A stretch of 64,000 bases of DNA from Gammaproteobacteria bacterium (GTDB lineage: Bacteria; Pseudomonadota; Gammaproteobacteria; DSM-16500), in assembly GCA_014132615.1 (NCBI GenBank), contig BMAH01000030.1, positions 62,001 to 126,000 of the forward strand, in the 5' to 3' direction. The notes beneath the pieces are model-generated. The model did not search any database. It was not told the DNA's origin and saw only the letters and a list, made by a program, of their open reading frames with translations. Both the position numbers and the translations under genes were made by a program. Positions 17,830 through 27,111 of the stretch are shown here, piece after piece (within the stretch, counting starts at the first letter, position 1; each line of letters begins with the position of its first letter).

Positions 17830-18078
17830 CAAGATAAAAAGATAAATACCGAATAATTAAATGAAATTATAAAGTACTTTGATATGTATTCACTTACTAA
17901 CCCGAGTGCAAGAGATGCAGATATTAAGCAAGCATTGTGGCAAGAAGCATTAGATAAAATTCATGACTATAATATAGTATATAAATTAAGTAATTTCATA
18001 GTATATTCTTCGTTAAGAGAATATCTGCAATGTAACTCGCAGTCTGCTGATGATCACAGGTTAAATGTAAATTTATAA
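17830..18078 (+). pseudogene. Truncated copy of the gene remnant at 20555-21065
   Basis: Aligns in frame over its whole length to the 3' half of the gene at 20555-21065. A GAA codon has become TAA (17854-17856) and one codon (GCT) is deleted shortly after. From 17884 the frame is open and reads MYSLTNPSARDADIKQALWQ and on to RLNVNL, against TYSLTNSSARDADTKQALWQ to RLSVNL in the other copy. The 5' half is absent. It lies between the two secreted paralogues, so local duplication is likely. Not a working gene. Confidence 0.75.
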
Positions 18079-18103
18079 AATAAAGATAAGAATCTTACGA
18101 ATG

Positions 18104-18136
18104 GAAGTTCAGTCTTTATCGAATGGTCTGAACTTC
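18104..18136 (-). terminator. Stem-loop copy 2, downstream of secreted paralogue
   Basis: Same 9-bp stem (GAAGTTCAG/CTGAACTTC) and same 15-nt loop length as 16932-16964, here 103 bp after the stop of the 18239 gene. The shared element shows the duplicated unit included the 3' flank. Confidence 0.5.
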
Positions 18137-18238
18137 TATATTTATGGAAAGTTTTTATAAGCTGAAACTGAAACTTAAACTAAAAGCTAAGCTTAATATT
18201 TCCTAATTTCAATCAGTGCTTCCTTCTATACTTACAAT

Positions 18239-19060
18239 TTAAACTTTCGCTTTAATCACTTGTTGGTTTAATGTTTTTTGTGATGGGATATCCACTGTGT
18301 AACGGTTAATTTCAACAGCTGCTTCAGTGGTATGGGTAAACTTATCTCTAAATACACTATCCTTATAAGTAAACTGATCATCATTGAGCCATTTAACGCC
18401 GCCTAGATAATGCAATTCAGAGTCATTTAGATTTTTAGGCGTACTATTTTTTATTATCACAAAACTTTTATTATTAGTTAAGTTGTATATTTTAATTTGA
18501 TTCATACAAACTAGTAATAAATACTTTCCAGAAGGAGAGAAAGTAGCAATAGAGGGGCCGCCCCAGGCATCAAAATATTTAATTTCCTTTTTATTTATAT
18601 CGGCAATAAATAGAAAATAAGTTCCACCACCTGTTCCTACATCTGCGCCTGCTGCTTGTAAATAGAGTAGATTTTTATTTTCATCATAAGCTAGAAATTG
18701 TACATCTCTACTTAAGCAAGGTTTAAAACAATATTCAGCTGTTTCGCTACATACATCGACTTCTTCTTTGTTGCAATGAGCTTCTGTTAATGGAAGTTGT
18801 TTTGTTCTGATTATCCAAATAGGTTTTTCAGGTGAAAGAGGATTGGATTCAGGAGAGAGGGGTTCAATAGAAATCCTACTATCTACCAATAATGTACTGT
18901 TGCTTGATTTCTCATATTCTTCTATTGTGTTTATAGCGATGTTGCCATATTTGTGAGATTCTACAGTTTTACTTTGAAAAATATGTTTATCATTATTTTC
19001 CGCTATAGCTAATAATGGAAAATATAAAATAGTAATAGCTAGTAGTTTTGATAATTGCAT
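18239..19060 (-). CDS. Secreted protein of unknown family (paralogue B)
   Basis: 273 residues with signal peptide MQLSKLLAITILYFPLLAIA. It shares with paralogue A the Cys cluster (HCNKEEVDVC to CFKPCL), the GTGGGTYFLFIADIN segment, FSPSGKYLLLV and the C-terminal VIKAKV. Probably a beta-rich periplasmic or secreted protein. It ends 10 bp from the stop of the decayed lysozyme-like gene upstream, so they formed one minus-strand unit. Function unknown. Confidence 0.75.
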   Translation of the reverse strand: MQLSKLLAITILYFPLLAIAENNDKHIFQSKTVESHKYGNIAINTIEEYEKSSNSTLLVDSRISIEPLSPESNPLSPEKPIWIIRTKQLPLTEAHCNKEEVDVCSETAEYCFKPCLSRDVQFLAYDENKNLLYLQAAGADVGTGGGTYFLFIADINKKEIKYFDAWGGPSIATFSPSGKYLLLVCMNQIKIYNLTNNKSFVIIKNSTPKNLNDSELHYLGGVKWLNDDQFTYKDSVFRDKFTHTTEAAVEINRYTVDIPSQKTLNQQVIKAKV

Positions 19061-19070
19061 TTTGCACCTA

Positions 19071-20343
19071 TTAAATTTTGCAGTTTAATGCTTTATTAAC
19101 ATAATCGGGATCATGACCTGGTTTATTTTTTCTTATACAAGAAGGATCAATAACCCATTCTCCTTTGCAATCTTTGGCATCTCTCGGTTCCCAACGATAC
19201 TCAGCGCCACAATTATATCTACGTAGAGTTTCGCGCTTTAGCTGTTCATCATTAAGTGGAGTTGGAATGCCTTCGGGACACATGGGCAATCCCTTTTCCA
19301 TCCTTTCGTTATTTAATCTTTCTCTTTCATTTTTATGTAATTGCTTAGCTTCACTTTCTTTTTCATTAAATATGAGCTTTCCAGCTAAAATATTTTCTCT
19401 CCAATTCCAAATAGCTTTTGGTGCTAATTCTTTTTGAGGGGGACGATTTTTAGGCCTTGGATGATAAATCTGCATTATTCCTATCCCTCCAATACGTTTA
19501 CCTTCATCATTCGTCCCAATCAACGGAAATCCAATACCTCCATCCCCTCTAGCTTCAAAATTCCTAAAGCGGCTTTCTACGCACGCAATTTTCTGCATAA
19601 TAGGATTAAGTTCTGCTAACACCCATGCTTTAGGCGGGTTAGTTCCTTTTACCACAAATTCTTTTTCATCATAATAATTATTATCATAAAGTATACTAAG
19701 CATTAATTGACCTCCCCTAAATCCATCCAGGAGATTAAAGTTGGGCGTGTAAAATCGATCGGGGGTTTCTTCCTGAAATTCATCTTCTAATGTGCGGCCT
19801 GTATCGCCTAGAACGTGAGTGAATCTTATGCTCCATTTGTAAGGATTAGGCTTTTGGAAGAGGGGTTGGGGATGTTGGGGCCGAAAGCCACAGAGGCTTT
19901 AAACTCTGGCATAGAAGGTTCTGCTGTTATAATTAATTCTTGCTCATTGCTAGGCTCGGTGATTTTCATATAACTACCACCCGTCCAAATGAATTCGTTA
20001 GGGCGCCCTTCGGAAATCATTGTTCCAGAGATGGTTCCGCAATCCTCTGAAAAATTTCCCACCCATGAAAATGGGATGGCACATATACCTGTAGAGCCTG
20101 GAGTCTGAATTAATTTGAAATTTAATCCTGTGGATGTAATTTCTCCTTCTAATTGACGCCTTCCGCAGCTAAATTCAAAAATAGTGGTTAAGCCTAGAAT
20201 GTGCGACCATGTCCATAGAAAACGGCGATCATCGTATTTCCTGTATACCAATTACCATTTAGTCGACATGATCTAGCTATCGCATTATTAGTTATGCAAA
20301 GAGTTAGTAAAAAATAAAGTAAAATCCGCTTTAAAATGTGCAT
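19071..20343 (-). pseudogene. Secreted lysozyme/SLT-like protein gene broken by two frameshifts
   Basis: Three frames on the minus strand join head to tail. ATG 20343 starts a 49-codon frame with a signal peptide (MHILKRILLYFLLTLC, cleaved near AIA), ending at TAG 20196-20194. A second frame (20251-19826) carries a Cys- and Trp-rich beta domain. The third is open from about 19890 to 19071 and carries an SLT-like fold: CVESRFRNFEA with the catalytic Glu, GIGIMQIYH, WNWRENILAG and RRYNCGAEY. Frame offsets are 0, 2 and 1, so one lost base (or two gained) at each joint would explain both; the second joint lies in a run of CCCC tracts near 19850-19880. The ATG at 19703 gives a 210-residue fragment without a signal. 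Pseudogene or assembly errors. Confidence 0.7.
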
Positions 20344-20554
20344 ACAAATTCCGTAAAAAATAAATTAAATTTGATGAAGCAAGTTGGTAAGAAAAGGTTG
20401 CAGAGATGTAGAAAGTTGCAGCGTTGTAAAAGTAGCTCAATAATAAATTAAATGCAAGTTTAGTTTAAATTTTAAAAATAAATTTTAATTTAAATAGTTG
20501 AGGTGTATGATCCCCACAGTTTTTTATTGCGTAACCAAATGGAGCTTTACTAAT

Positions 20555-21065
20555 ATGGAATTACGTTCAGTGGCACCTGTTGTGAGATACACACCTCACG
20601 GATGGATTAACAAATACAGCAGCCATTTGTTTTGACGGTGGTATTCACTCTTTACTTCAAGCTATTAATCTATTAAATAGAGGGATCTCTGTTATCGGTA
20701 TTAAAGGTTTGCGCGATTTAACCGATACTACTAATCCTAGAATGTATGATGTGAAGTCAGGCAAGCCGTATTTATCTGCTGTAGGTTTTTTACAATACCT
20801 CCAGGATGAAACAAAAGATAAAAAGGTAAATGCCGAAGAATTAAATGAAATTATAGCTAAGTACTTTGATACGTATTCACTTACTAATTCGAGTGCAAGA
20901 GATGCAGATACTAAGCAAGCATTGTGGCAAGAAGTGTTAGGTAAAATTCATGACTATAATATAGTAGATAAATTAAATAATTTGAAAGTATGCTCTTCAT
21001 TGAATGAATATATGCAATGCAATTCACAATCTACTGCTGAACACAGATTAAGTGTGAATTTATAA
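20555..21065 (+). pseudogene. Unknown gene disrupted by a 4-bp tandem duplication
   Basis: ATG 20555 (GGAG 11 nt upstream) opens MELRSVAPVVRYTPHG, then the frame breaks at GGATGGAT (20600-20607). Removing one GGAT restores a single frame reading PHGLTNTAAICFDGG and then ISVIGIKGLRDLTDTTNPRM to the stop at 21065, about 168 codons. The remaining open frame from TTG 20709 gives 118 residues. Not a family I recognise: a mixed N-terminal half and a helical, acidic C-terminal half. A truncated copy lies at 17830-18078. Recent inactivation by slippage, or a phase-variable switch, are both possible. Confidence 0.7.
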
Positions 21066-21261
21066 AATAGAAATAAATTTAATTGACTCATTATCTTTAA
21101 TGTTAGTGAGTCAATTAGTATTTACTATTTAGCTTTAAGAATAAGTAATAATAAATTTTGATGTTTGCTCATAAAGCAAATAAGATTGCTCATCAGAGTG
21201 TATTTAACACCCTAGCATATAAGCAATCTTAAAATAAAAATTATTACGGAGTATTTTTGTT

Positions 21262-21582
21262 ATGCGTTCACGCCCTTGGGCTTTATTAGGAAATTCTTTG
21301 CCTAGATCCTTCACTAATAAATTAGTTTCAACCGGTCGTGCCCCTAAACAGAGCGTTTTTTGCTCTAAAAAAACGAACATTGCAAGCTACAATGAAGGAT
21401 ATATTAATGGCCACAAAGATGGTAGCAATGGGGCAATTAGAGCGATGATGTTTGGAGGATGTTTAGGGATAACTCTGGAGTATTATGGGCCGCAACTTTT
21501 TTCCTTCTTTAAAAAGCAATGTAGTATGGATAAGCCTGATAATCAGCTAAGCAATGATGCTCAGCCAAGCAATAAGCCTTAG
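21262..21582 (+). CDS. Small protein with basic N terminus and one hydrophobic segment
   Basis: 106 residues, not recognised. ACGGAG lies 11 nt before the ATG, and a terminator follows. The first 40 residues have seven Arg/Lys, many Ser and no acid (MRSRPWALLGNSLPRSFTNK), like a mitochondrial presequence or a cationic amphipathic helix. A glycine-rich hydrophobic stretch follows at about 63-80 (GAIRAMMFGGCLGITLEYYG), then an acidic, Asn-rich tail. It may be a small membrane protein; organelle targeting is speculation. Confidence 0.55.
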   Translation: MRSRPWALLGNSLPRSFTNKLVSTGRAPKQSVFCSKKTNIASYNEGYINGHKDGSNGAIRAMMFGGCLGITLEYYGPQLFSFFKKQCSMDKPDNQLSNDAQPSNKP

Positions 21583-21611
21583 TTAAATTGTAGTCTTTAC
21601 TGATTTTTAGT

Positions 21612-21649
21612 AAAAGCAACTATTCAGTATTTAATCAATAGTTGCTTTT
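21612..21649 (+). terminator. Intrinsic terminator after the 106-residue gene
   Basis: 13-bp perfect stem, AAAAGCAACTATT at 21612-21624 and AATAGTTGCTTTT at 21637-21649, followed by GTTT. It is 29 bp past the stop codon. Confidence 0.8.
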
Positions 21650-21700
21650 GTTTAAAAGTTTTTACATACAAGTTAGAGCTTAACAACTATAGACATAAAA

Positions 21701-21720
21701 AAACCCACCTAAGTGGGTTT
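21701..21720 (-). terminator. Intrinsic terminator of the rpsP-rplS operon
   Basis: AAACCCAC-CTAA-GTGGGTTT hairpin 17 bp past the rplS stop, with a run of U on the minus-strand transcript. Confidence 0.85.
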
Positions 21721-21737
21721 CATTATTTTCAGAAAAC

Positions 21738-22163
21738 TTATTCTGCAGAACCTTCTTCTGAGCTTTGTGGTGGAACATCAGCTTTGGTTGCTTTAGAAGT
21801 AGTTTTGGTAACTAATTTTTCTTTAATACGCGCTGCTTTACCACTTAATTCACGCATGTAGTAGAGTTTAGCACGTCTTACTGCGCCACGGCGTTTTACT
21901 TCGACGGAATCGACGCTTGGGCTTGAGCTTTGGAAAACTCTTTCAACGCCAACACCGTGAGAAATTTTGCGTACGGTGAAAGCGGAGTGATAGCCGCGGT
22001 TACGTTTAGCAATAACAACACCTTCAAAAGATTGTAAGCGAGAGCGTTCGCCTTCTTTTACTTTCACTTGAACGATGACAGTGTCACCTGGCTCAAATGC
22101 GGGCAGTACTTTCACAGACTGCATTAATTCGGTTTCTAATGATTGTATGATTTTGTTACTCAT
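21738..22163 (-). CDS. rplS: 50S ribosomal protein L19
   Basis: 141 residues. The core (1-115) matches L19: [35 protein letters not shown] is split by the usual loops, and [23 protein letters not shown] ends the core. A 25-residue Lys/Thr/Ser/Glu tail is longer than in E. coli (115 residues). It sits at the 30S-50S interface and is the last gene of rpsP-rimM-trmD-rplS, followed by a terminator. Confidence 0.97.
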   Translation of the reverse strand: MSNKIIQSLETELMQSVKVLPAFEPGDTVIVQVKVKEGERSRLQSFEGVVIAKRNRGYHSAFTVRKISHGVGVERVFQSSSPSVDSVEVKRRGAVRRAKLYYMRELSGKAARIKEKLVTKTTSKATKADVPPQSSEEGSAE

Positions 22164-22222
22164 TTCTTATTCCCCTAACAAGTCGTGCAATTTTATACAC
22201 ATTTGATGCAATTTTCGAGAGT

Positions 22223-22960
22223 TCATTGCAAAAAATCTTCAATAAATTCGTTTAATAAGGCTAATTCTTCCCTAGATAATTGTTTTTTAGCCAAAAGATC
22301 AGGGCGTTTTAGCCAAGTTTGGCCTAAAGAAGCCTTTAGGCGCCAAGTATTTATTTGCCTATGATGGCCGCTTAACAATACCGGCGGTACGCTCGCTCCA
22401 TTTACCTGCTCAGGGCGGGTATATTGAGGATATTTTAATAAGCCATCTGACAAAGAATCTAGTAAAACGGAATCTTGGTCGCCAACTATACCAGGTATTA
22501 ATCTAGCGATGGCATCAATTACCACCATAGCAGCTAATTCTCCACCACTTAGGATATAGTCACCAATAGACCATTCTTCATCTATTTCCTGTTGAATCAA
22601 ACGCTCATCCACCCCTTCATAACGCCCAGACAATAAAATAATCGATTGTTTCTCAGCTAAAGCATGAGCTGCGTGTTGATTAAATAGCTTGCCTTGAGGC
22701 GACATATAAACCACCAGAGGAGGGGTAGGTGCGGCAGACTTTGCTGCGTGAATAGCTTCACGCAAGGGTTCTGCCATCATGACCATGCCAGGACCGCCGC
22801 CGTAAGGTCTATCATCAACTGATTTGTGTTTATCTAAGGCAAAATCTCTGGGATTCCAGTGATTTAACTGAAGCAATTGATCTTTTAAAGCTCTACCTGT
22901 TATCCCTGCATTAAGTGCTTGAAACATCTCAGGAAAGAGGCTGACAACGCCAAACCACAT
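22223..22960 (-). CDS. trmD: tRNA (guanine-37-N1) methyltransferase
   Basis: Makes m1G37 in tRNAs reading CNN/CGG-type codons and so prevents +1 frameshifting. 245 residues from ATG 22960, which overlaps the rimM stop as TAATG; a TTG 15 bp upstream is possible but not needed, since the family begins MWxGxxSLFPEMF. Trefoil-knot SAM site: [28 protein letters not shown] and [14 protein letters not shown], with the catalytic Asp in the [14 protein letters not shown] region. Confidence 0.97.
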   Translation of the reverse strand: MWFGVVSLFPEMFQALNAGITGRALKDQLLQLNHWNPRDFALDKHKSVDDRPYGGGPGMVMMAEPLREAIHAAKSAAPTPPLVVYMSPQGKLFNQHAAHALAEKQSIILLSGRYEGVDERLIQQEIDEEWSIGDYILSGGELAAMVVIDAIARLIPGIVGDQDSVLLDSLSDGLLKYPQYTRPEQVNGASVPPVLLSGHHRQINTWRLKASLGQTWLKRPDLLAKKQLSREELALLNEFIEDFLQ

Positions 22961-23472
22961 TAGATCAATTCCCAATCGACGTGTATTTCTTTATTGACTA
23001 GATCTACTTTTAAAATTACATCGCCAATTAGGTAAGGAATAGCGTGTTCTTTTTCGCCTTTTACAACCAATACATCATTTGATCCGGTGGGCATGATATA
23101 GCTAACTGTCCCGTAAACCTGACCTTGTTTATTAATGACAGTTAGGCCGATTAAATCAGACCAGTAATATTCATTTTCTTTCAAAGTTGGGAGTTGTTCG
23201 CGGGTAATAGCGATTTCTTTACCAGTCAAAAGCTTAGCTGCTTCTGGCGTATTAATGCCAGCTAGTTTGATTAACACATCATTATTCTGCAGTCGGGCAT
23301 CTTCAATTTTGAGGAGTTCCCACTGCGCGTGCTTATTACTGATATACCAGGGAGCATAATCAAGAATACTGGCTCCCGGTTCAGTAAAGGATTGAATCTT
23401 GAGCCAGCCACGAACCCCGTAAGAACTACCAATTTTACCAACGGTGATATAGTCCGTGTTTGATTTATTCAT
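22960..23472 (-). CDS. rimM: 16S rRNA processing protein RimM
   Basis: 30S maturation factor that binds S19 and shapes the 30S head. 170 residues: N-terminal RimM barrel ([20 protein letters not shown]) and C-terminal PRC-barrel ([20 protein letters not shown] and NDVLVVKG). It is translationally coupled to trmD by the TAATG overlap and lies 10 bp after rpsP. Confidence 0.96.
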   Translation of the reverse strand: MNKSNTDYITVGKIGSSYGVRGWLKIQSFTEPGASILDYAPWYISNKHAQWELLKIEDARLQNNDVLIKLAGINTPEAAKLLTGKEIAITREQLPTLKENEYYWSDLIGLTVINKQGQVYGTVSYIMPTGSNDVLVVKGEKEHAIPYLIGDVILKVDLVNKEIHVDWELI

Positions 23473-23482
23473 AGCGCTACTA

Positions 23483-23737
23483 TTAGCTAGCTTGAGCCGC
23501 GTCGTTAACTTTGATTAAGTGTTTAACACGATCAGAAGGCTGCGCGCCATTGGAAAGCCAGTAGTTAATACGTTCTATATCTAACTTAACTGGGACATCT
23601 TTACCAGAAGCGATAGGATTGTAATAGCCAACCTTTTCAATAAAGCGGCCATCGCGAGAACGGCGTTTATCAGCAACAACTACATGATAAAATGGGCGTT
23701 TTTTAGCGCCACCACGGGATAAACGAATCACAACCAT
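23483..23737 (-). CDS. rpsP: 30S ribosomal protein S16
   Basis: 84 residues, normal size. [20 protein letters not shown] and [12 protein letters not shown] are family hallmarks. First gene of the rpsP-rimM-trmD-rplS operon. ffh lies 88 bp upstream on the same strand, a common order in gammaproteobacteria. Confidence 0.97.
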   Translation of the reverse strand: MVVIRLSRGGAKKRPFYHVVVADKRRSRDGRFIEKVGYYNPIASGKDVPVKLDIERINYWLSNGAQPSDRVKHLIKVNDAAQAS

Positions 23738-23825
23738 GAAATCTATTTCCTCTAAAAACTTAAATGTTTAGCACAAAGGTGCTGAATTATACGTTACTTT
23801 TTTAGTCTTGCAAACCTTAAATCGC

Positions 23826-25208
23826 TTATTTAACAGGCAAATCCGGCGGCATACCGCCAAAAGGAAATTTCCCTTGCAGGCCGCGCATCATCTTCATCAT
23901 ACCGCCTTTTTTAGACATTTTTTTCATCATTTTTTGCATTTGTAAAAATTGCTTCAAAAGCTGGTTAATTGCCTGTATAGAGGTGCCTGAACCTTGTGCA
24001 ATGCGGCGTTTTTGAGAATTACGAATAACATCAGGAAAACGCCTTTCTTTAGGGGTCATAGAGTTAATGATCGCTTCAATTTCTACTAATTTTTTATCAT
24101 TAAATTGATCTTTAACTTGCTGAGGTAATTGGTTGATGCCTGGTAGTTTACTGACTATACCCATGATGCCGCCCATTTTATGGACTTGTTTTAATTGATC
24201 AAGGAAGTCTTGTAAATCAAAGCTTTTGCCTTTTTTAATTTTGGTAACAAGCTTTTGCGCCTGTTCTTTATCAATTTTACGCTCGGCTTCTTCAACCAAA
24301 GTGAGGATGTCGCCCATACCCAAAATTCGGGAGGCGATTCTATCCGGATGGAAAGGTTCTAATGCATCAATTTTTTCACCTATACCCATAAATTTAATGG
24401 GTTTACCCGTGATGTAGCGAATAGAGAGAGCGGCGCCGCCTCTTGCATCACCGTCTGTTTTTGTTAATACCACACCGGTTAAAGGTAGCGCATCGTTAAA
24501 GGCTTTTGCTGTATTAGCAGCGTCTTGACCTGTCATGCTATCTACGACGAATAAGGTCTCAATCGGGTTGATAGCAGCATGTAAGCCCTTAATTTCAGCC
24601 ATCATATCTGCATCAATGTGTAAACGGCCTGCGGTGTCTATGATGATCACATCAACGACTTTATTTTTTGCTGCCTGTATAGCAGCGGTTGCTATCGCAA
24701 TAGGATTTTGCGAGGGATCACTAGGGAAAAATTCTACACCGATTTTTTCAGCTAAAGAGGCTAATTGGTCAATAGCAGCGGGACGGTAAACGTCCACACT
24801 GGTTACCATGACGGATTTTTTTTGTCCTTGTAACCACTTAGCTAATTTTGCAACGGTAGTTGTTTTACCGGAACCCTGTAAGCCTGCCATTAAAATGACG
24901 GCAGGTGCCTGGGCTTTTAAATTTAATTCGGCATTATATTCGCCCATGATGGTAACTAATTCATCATGTACTATTTTAATTAGCACATCACCAGGCGTTA
25001 AGCTTTCTATTACTTCTTTGCCAATGGCTTTTGGTTTTATATCTTCAATAAAAGCTTTAGCGACAGGTAAGGCAACATCGGCTTCTAATAGGGCAACCCG
25101 GATTTCTCTTAAGGTTCCTTCGATATTGCTTTCAGTCAGGCGACCTTGGCCTTTTAGCTGTTTGATGACGCTAGTTAAACGTTCAGATAAATTATTAAAA
25201 TTCAACAT
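23826..25208 (-). CDS. ffh: Signal recognition particle protein Ffh
   Basis: SRP54 GTPase that binds 4.5S RNA and nascent membrane-protein signals. 460 residues: N domain 1-90; G domain with GLQGSGKTTTVAKLAKWL (P-loop), DVYRPAAIDQL, DTAGRLHID, TKTDGDARGG and GIGEK; then the Met-rich M domain ending MQKMMKKMSKKGGMMKMM. Complete and typical. Confidence 0.97.
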   Translation of the reverse strand: MLNFNNLSERLTSVIKQLKGQGRLTESNIEGTLREIRVALLEADVALPVAKAFIEDIKPKAIGKEVIESLTPGDVLIKIVHDELVTIMGEYNAELNLKAQAPAVILMAGLQGSGKTTTVAKLAKWLQGQKKSVMVTSVDVYRPAAIDQLASLAEKIGVEFFPSDPSQNPIAIATAAIQAAKNKVVDVIIIDTAGRLHIDADMMAEIKGLHAAINPIETLFVVDSMTGQDAANTAKAFNDALPLTGVVLTKTDGDARGGAALSIRYITGKPIKFMGIGEKIDALEPFHPDRIASRILGMGDILTLVEEAERKIDKEQAQKLVTKIKKGKSFDLQDFLDQLKQVHKMGGIMGIVSKLPGINQLPQQVKDQFNDKKLVEIEAIINSMTPKERRFPDVIRNSQKRRIAQGSGTSIQAINQLLKQFLQMQKMMKKMSKKGGMMKMMRGLQGKFPFGGMPPDLPVK

Positions 25209-25271
25209 AAGCTCTCAACCGCAAGGATTAATAATAAAAAGCGAGAAGAGTATACATAAAAAATATGGGTT

Positions 25272-26639
25272 TTAATACAAGGTGCAGGGGCAATGATGCC
25301 GTGATTTCTTAACTGGCGGCGTTTCTTCATTATCAGGCCGCAGCAAATTATTATCTACAAAAACAGAAAATCGATTTTTCCTCCAAGTAAAACGTTCTGA
25401 GGGTTGCTCATTTACCAATGTTAATGTGCTTTCATCATGGCTATCGCCTAGTGATTTTTGTTTAATTTTTTCATAAAACGATTTTAATTTTTCTAAGCTG
25501 TACATAGTTATCTTAAACAAGGGATCGTATAAAGAAGCCGTGGTAATTAGTGTTAAGTATGAAATGATCGTCCAGCTAACACTTTCTAAAAGAATGTTAT
25601 AACCTGACATGGGATTAATATGTAAATCGGTAAAAACTTCATCAAAGCTTTCGGTTGTTGATTGTTTTTCTAATAGACTGAGTAAAATACCTAAACAAAG
25701 TGCGATACCGGTTGGACTCATTTCTTTAATTCTAAATTTAAACGATGTAAAAAATTGATTTAATACTTGAATGAAGAAGCTACGCAAAAAGAAAAAAGTA
25801 GGTATGCTGCTAATGGCACTTCCTGCTATATAAAAATATTTGGTGGCATGCATTTCATCATCATTGTAAGGAAAGGATTTTTGTCCTGTATATTTCATTG
25901 TTAAATACATTCCTACCCAATCTATCAGATAACCGAGTAAGCCTATAGTATTGCCTAATATATGAGATGAAAAACAAGTGACTTTGCTAGGATAAGTAAG
26001 GGAATTTTTGGTAAAAAAACTTCTGAATAATTCGTATAACCCAATACCTTGTGTAATAAAAAAAATAATGCCTGAAGTTGTGCTTAATATAATGCCTGAT
26101 GTTAGTAATGATTCTTCAGGTAAATCATTTAGGCCAGGATAATTATCAGGTAAATCGGTGACGTAAAAAAATCGTTGGCCTGCATGAGAAGCAACACCGA
26201 TAAGAATGGGAAGGCAGGTAAGTGTGATAGCAGCAATTTCTTTATAATAGGGAAGTCGTTCCCAACCTATAGGCAGTTTTCTATTAAGGATTCTATAAAG
26301 ATGATGCGTATTAACAACCAAAGAATCTTCATTTAAACCTACCCACGATACGCTGCTTAGTGTGCCGGCTGCAATCAGCATAAAAATAGAGTGATAACCC
26401 ATTCTTCTTAAATTAGAGGGGCTATCTAGTCCGACTGACGTGGCACCTTCTATTAGCAAAAGCATACTAGCAATAACGTGAGCACCCATAGGAAACGAGG
26501 GTTTATCTTCTTCTGCTTCTTCTATCTCTGCCGCTTGTTCAATTTCTATTATTTCTTGTTCTGCTTCTCGCGAAGCTTGTTCAATATCACCATTAGCTAA
26601 AACAGAAATAATGTCTGTGGAAGTTAAACGATTATTCAT
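25272..26639 (-). CDS. Polytopic membrane protein with CaaX-like C terminus
   Basis: 455 residues, family not recognised. An acidic cytosol-like N terminus (Glu-rich, 15-45) is followed by about 8-9 hydrophobic segments between residues 50 and 375 in paired blocks (for example IALCLGILLSLLEK and SWTIISYLTLITTASLY). A polar C-terminal tail of about 70 residues ends SRHHCPCTLY. The last four residues, CTLY, fit a CaaX-like pattern and resemble the CILY end of the GTPase at 16225. It sits alone between ffh and the Mth938-like gene. No transporter motif seen. A host-membrane effector is possible; an ordinary inner-membrane protein is the alternative. Confidence 0.65.
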   Translation of the reverse strand: MNNRLTSTDIISVLANGDIEQASREAEQEIIEIEQAAEIEEAEEDKPSFPMGAHVIASMLLLIEGATSVGLDSPSNLRRMGYHSIFMLIAAGTLSSVSWVGLNEDSLVVNTHHLYRILNRKLPIGWERLPYYKEIAAITLTCLPILIGVASHAGQRFFYVTDLPDNYPGLNDLPEESLLTSGIILSTTSGIIFFITQGIGLYELFRSFFTKNSLTYPSKVTCFSSHILGNTIGLLGYLIDWVGMYLTMKYTGQKSFPYNDDEMHATKYFYIAGSAISSIPTFFFLRSFFIQVLNQFFTSFKFRIKEMSPTGIALCLGILLSLLEKQSTTESFDEVFTDLHINPMSGYNILLESVSWTIISYLTLITTASLYDPLFKITMYSLEKLKSFYEKIKQKSLGDSHDESTLTLVNEQPSERFTWRKNRFSVFVDNNLLRPDNEETPPVKKSRHHCPCTLY

Positions 26640-26649
26640 AGTAATTAAG

Positions 26650-27024
26650 TTATTTAATGATCAATGCAGCAGCCACTAATCTATTTTCAGCGGATAATGC
26701 ATTATAAGTACGACAAGCAGCACGAGTGGTCATGATTTCAACGCCTATACCTGCGTTAATTAAATGCCCGTAGATATCTGCACCAGGAAAAACTAAATGA
26801 CTACCAGTGCCTAATAATAAAACATCAGGCTTTAATGTAAGGATGACATTAAGCGACTCAGCTGTTAACTCTGTGATTAATGCAGGTGACCAATCTTCAA
26901 TCAATTGATTGGGGGTAACAATGACACTCTGTTGATAAGTCGTATCATTGATAGTAATGCGTCCAGGTTCATAGGATTTTATTTGATAATGCGCATTATT
27001 TTCGTCCAAATCAAGCATGGGCAT
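26650..27024 (-). CDS. Mth938-like (DUF498/Xcc1710-like) domain protein
   Basis: 124 residues, single-domain family related to mitochondrial NDUFAF3. The typical core is PDVLLLGTGSHLVFPGADIY and the IGVEIMTTRAACRTYN segment. Soluble. The family has no settled biochemical role in bacteria; NDUFAF3 aids complex I assembly in mitochondria. Confidence 0.85.
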   Translation of the reverse strand: MPMLDLDENNAHYQIKSYEPGRITINDTTYQQSVIVTPNQLIEDWSPALITELTAESLNVILTLKPDVLLLGTGSHLVFPGADIYGHLINAGIGVEIMTTRAACRTYNALSAENRLVAAALIIK

Positions 27025-27111
27025 TGAAGCGGCTCCGAATAAATTGACAGTAAAGGGTTAGCTGATTATGGTAGCAATTATAACTTATATATAATAGTTT
27101 TAAGGATGATT

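Noticed and set aside
24808-25275. 155-codon plus-strand frame inside ffh
   Set aside because: Antisense shadow of the SRP GTPase; no ribosome site or family resemblance.
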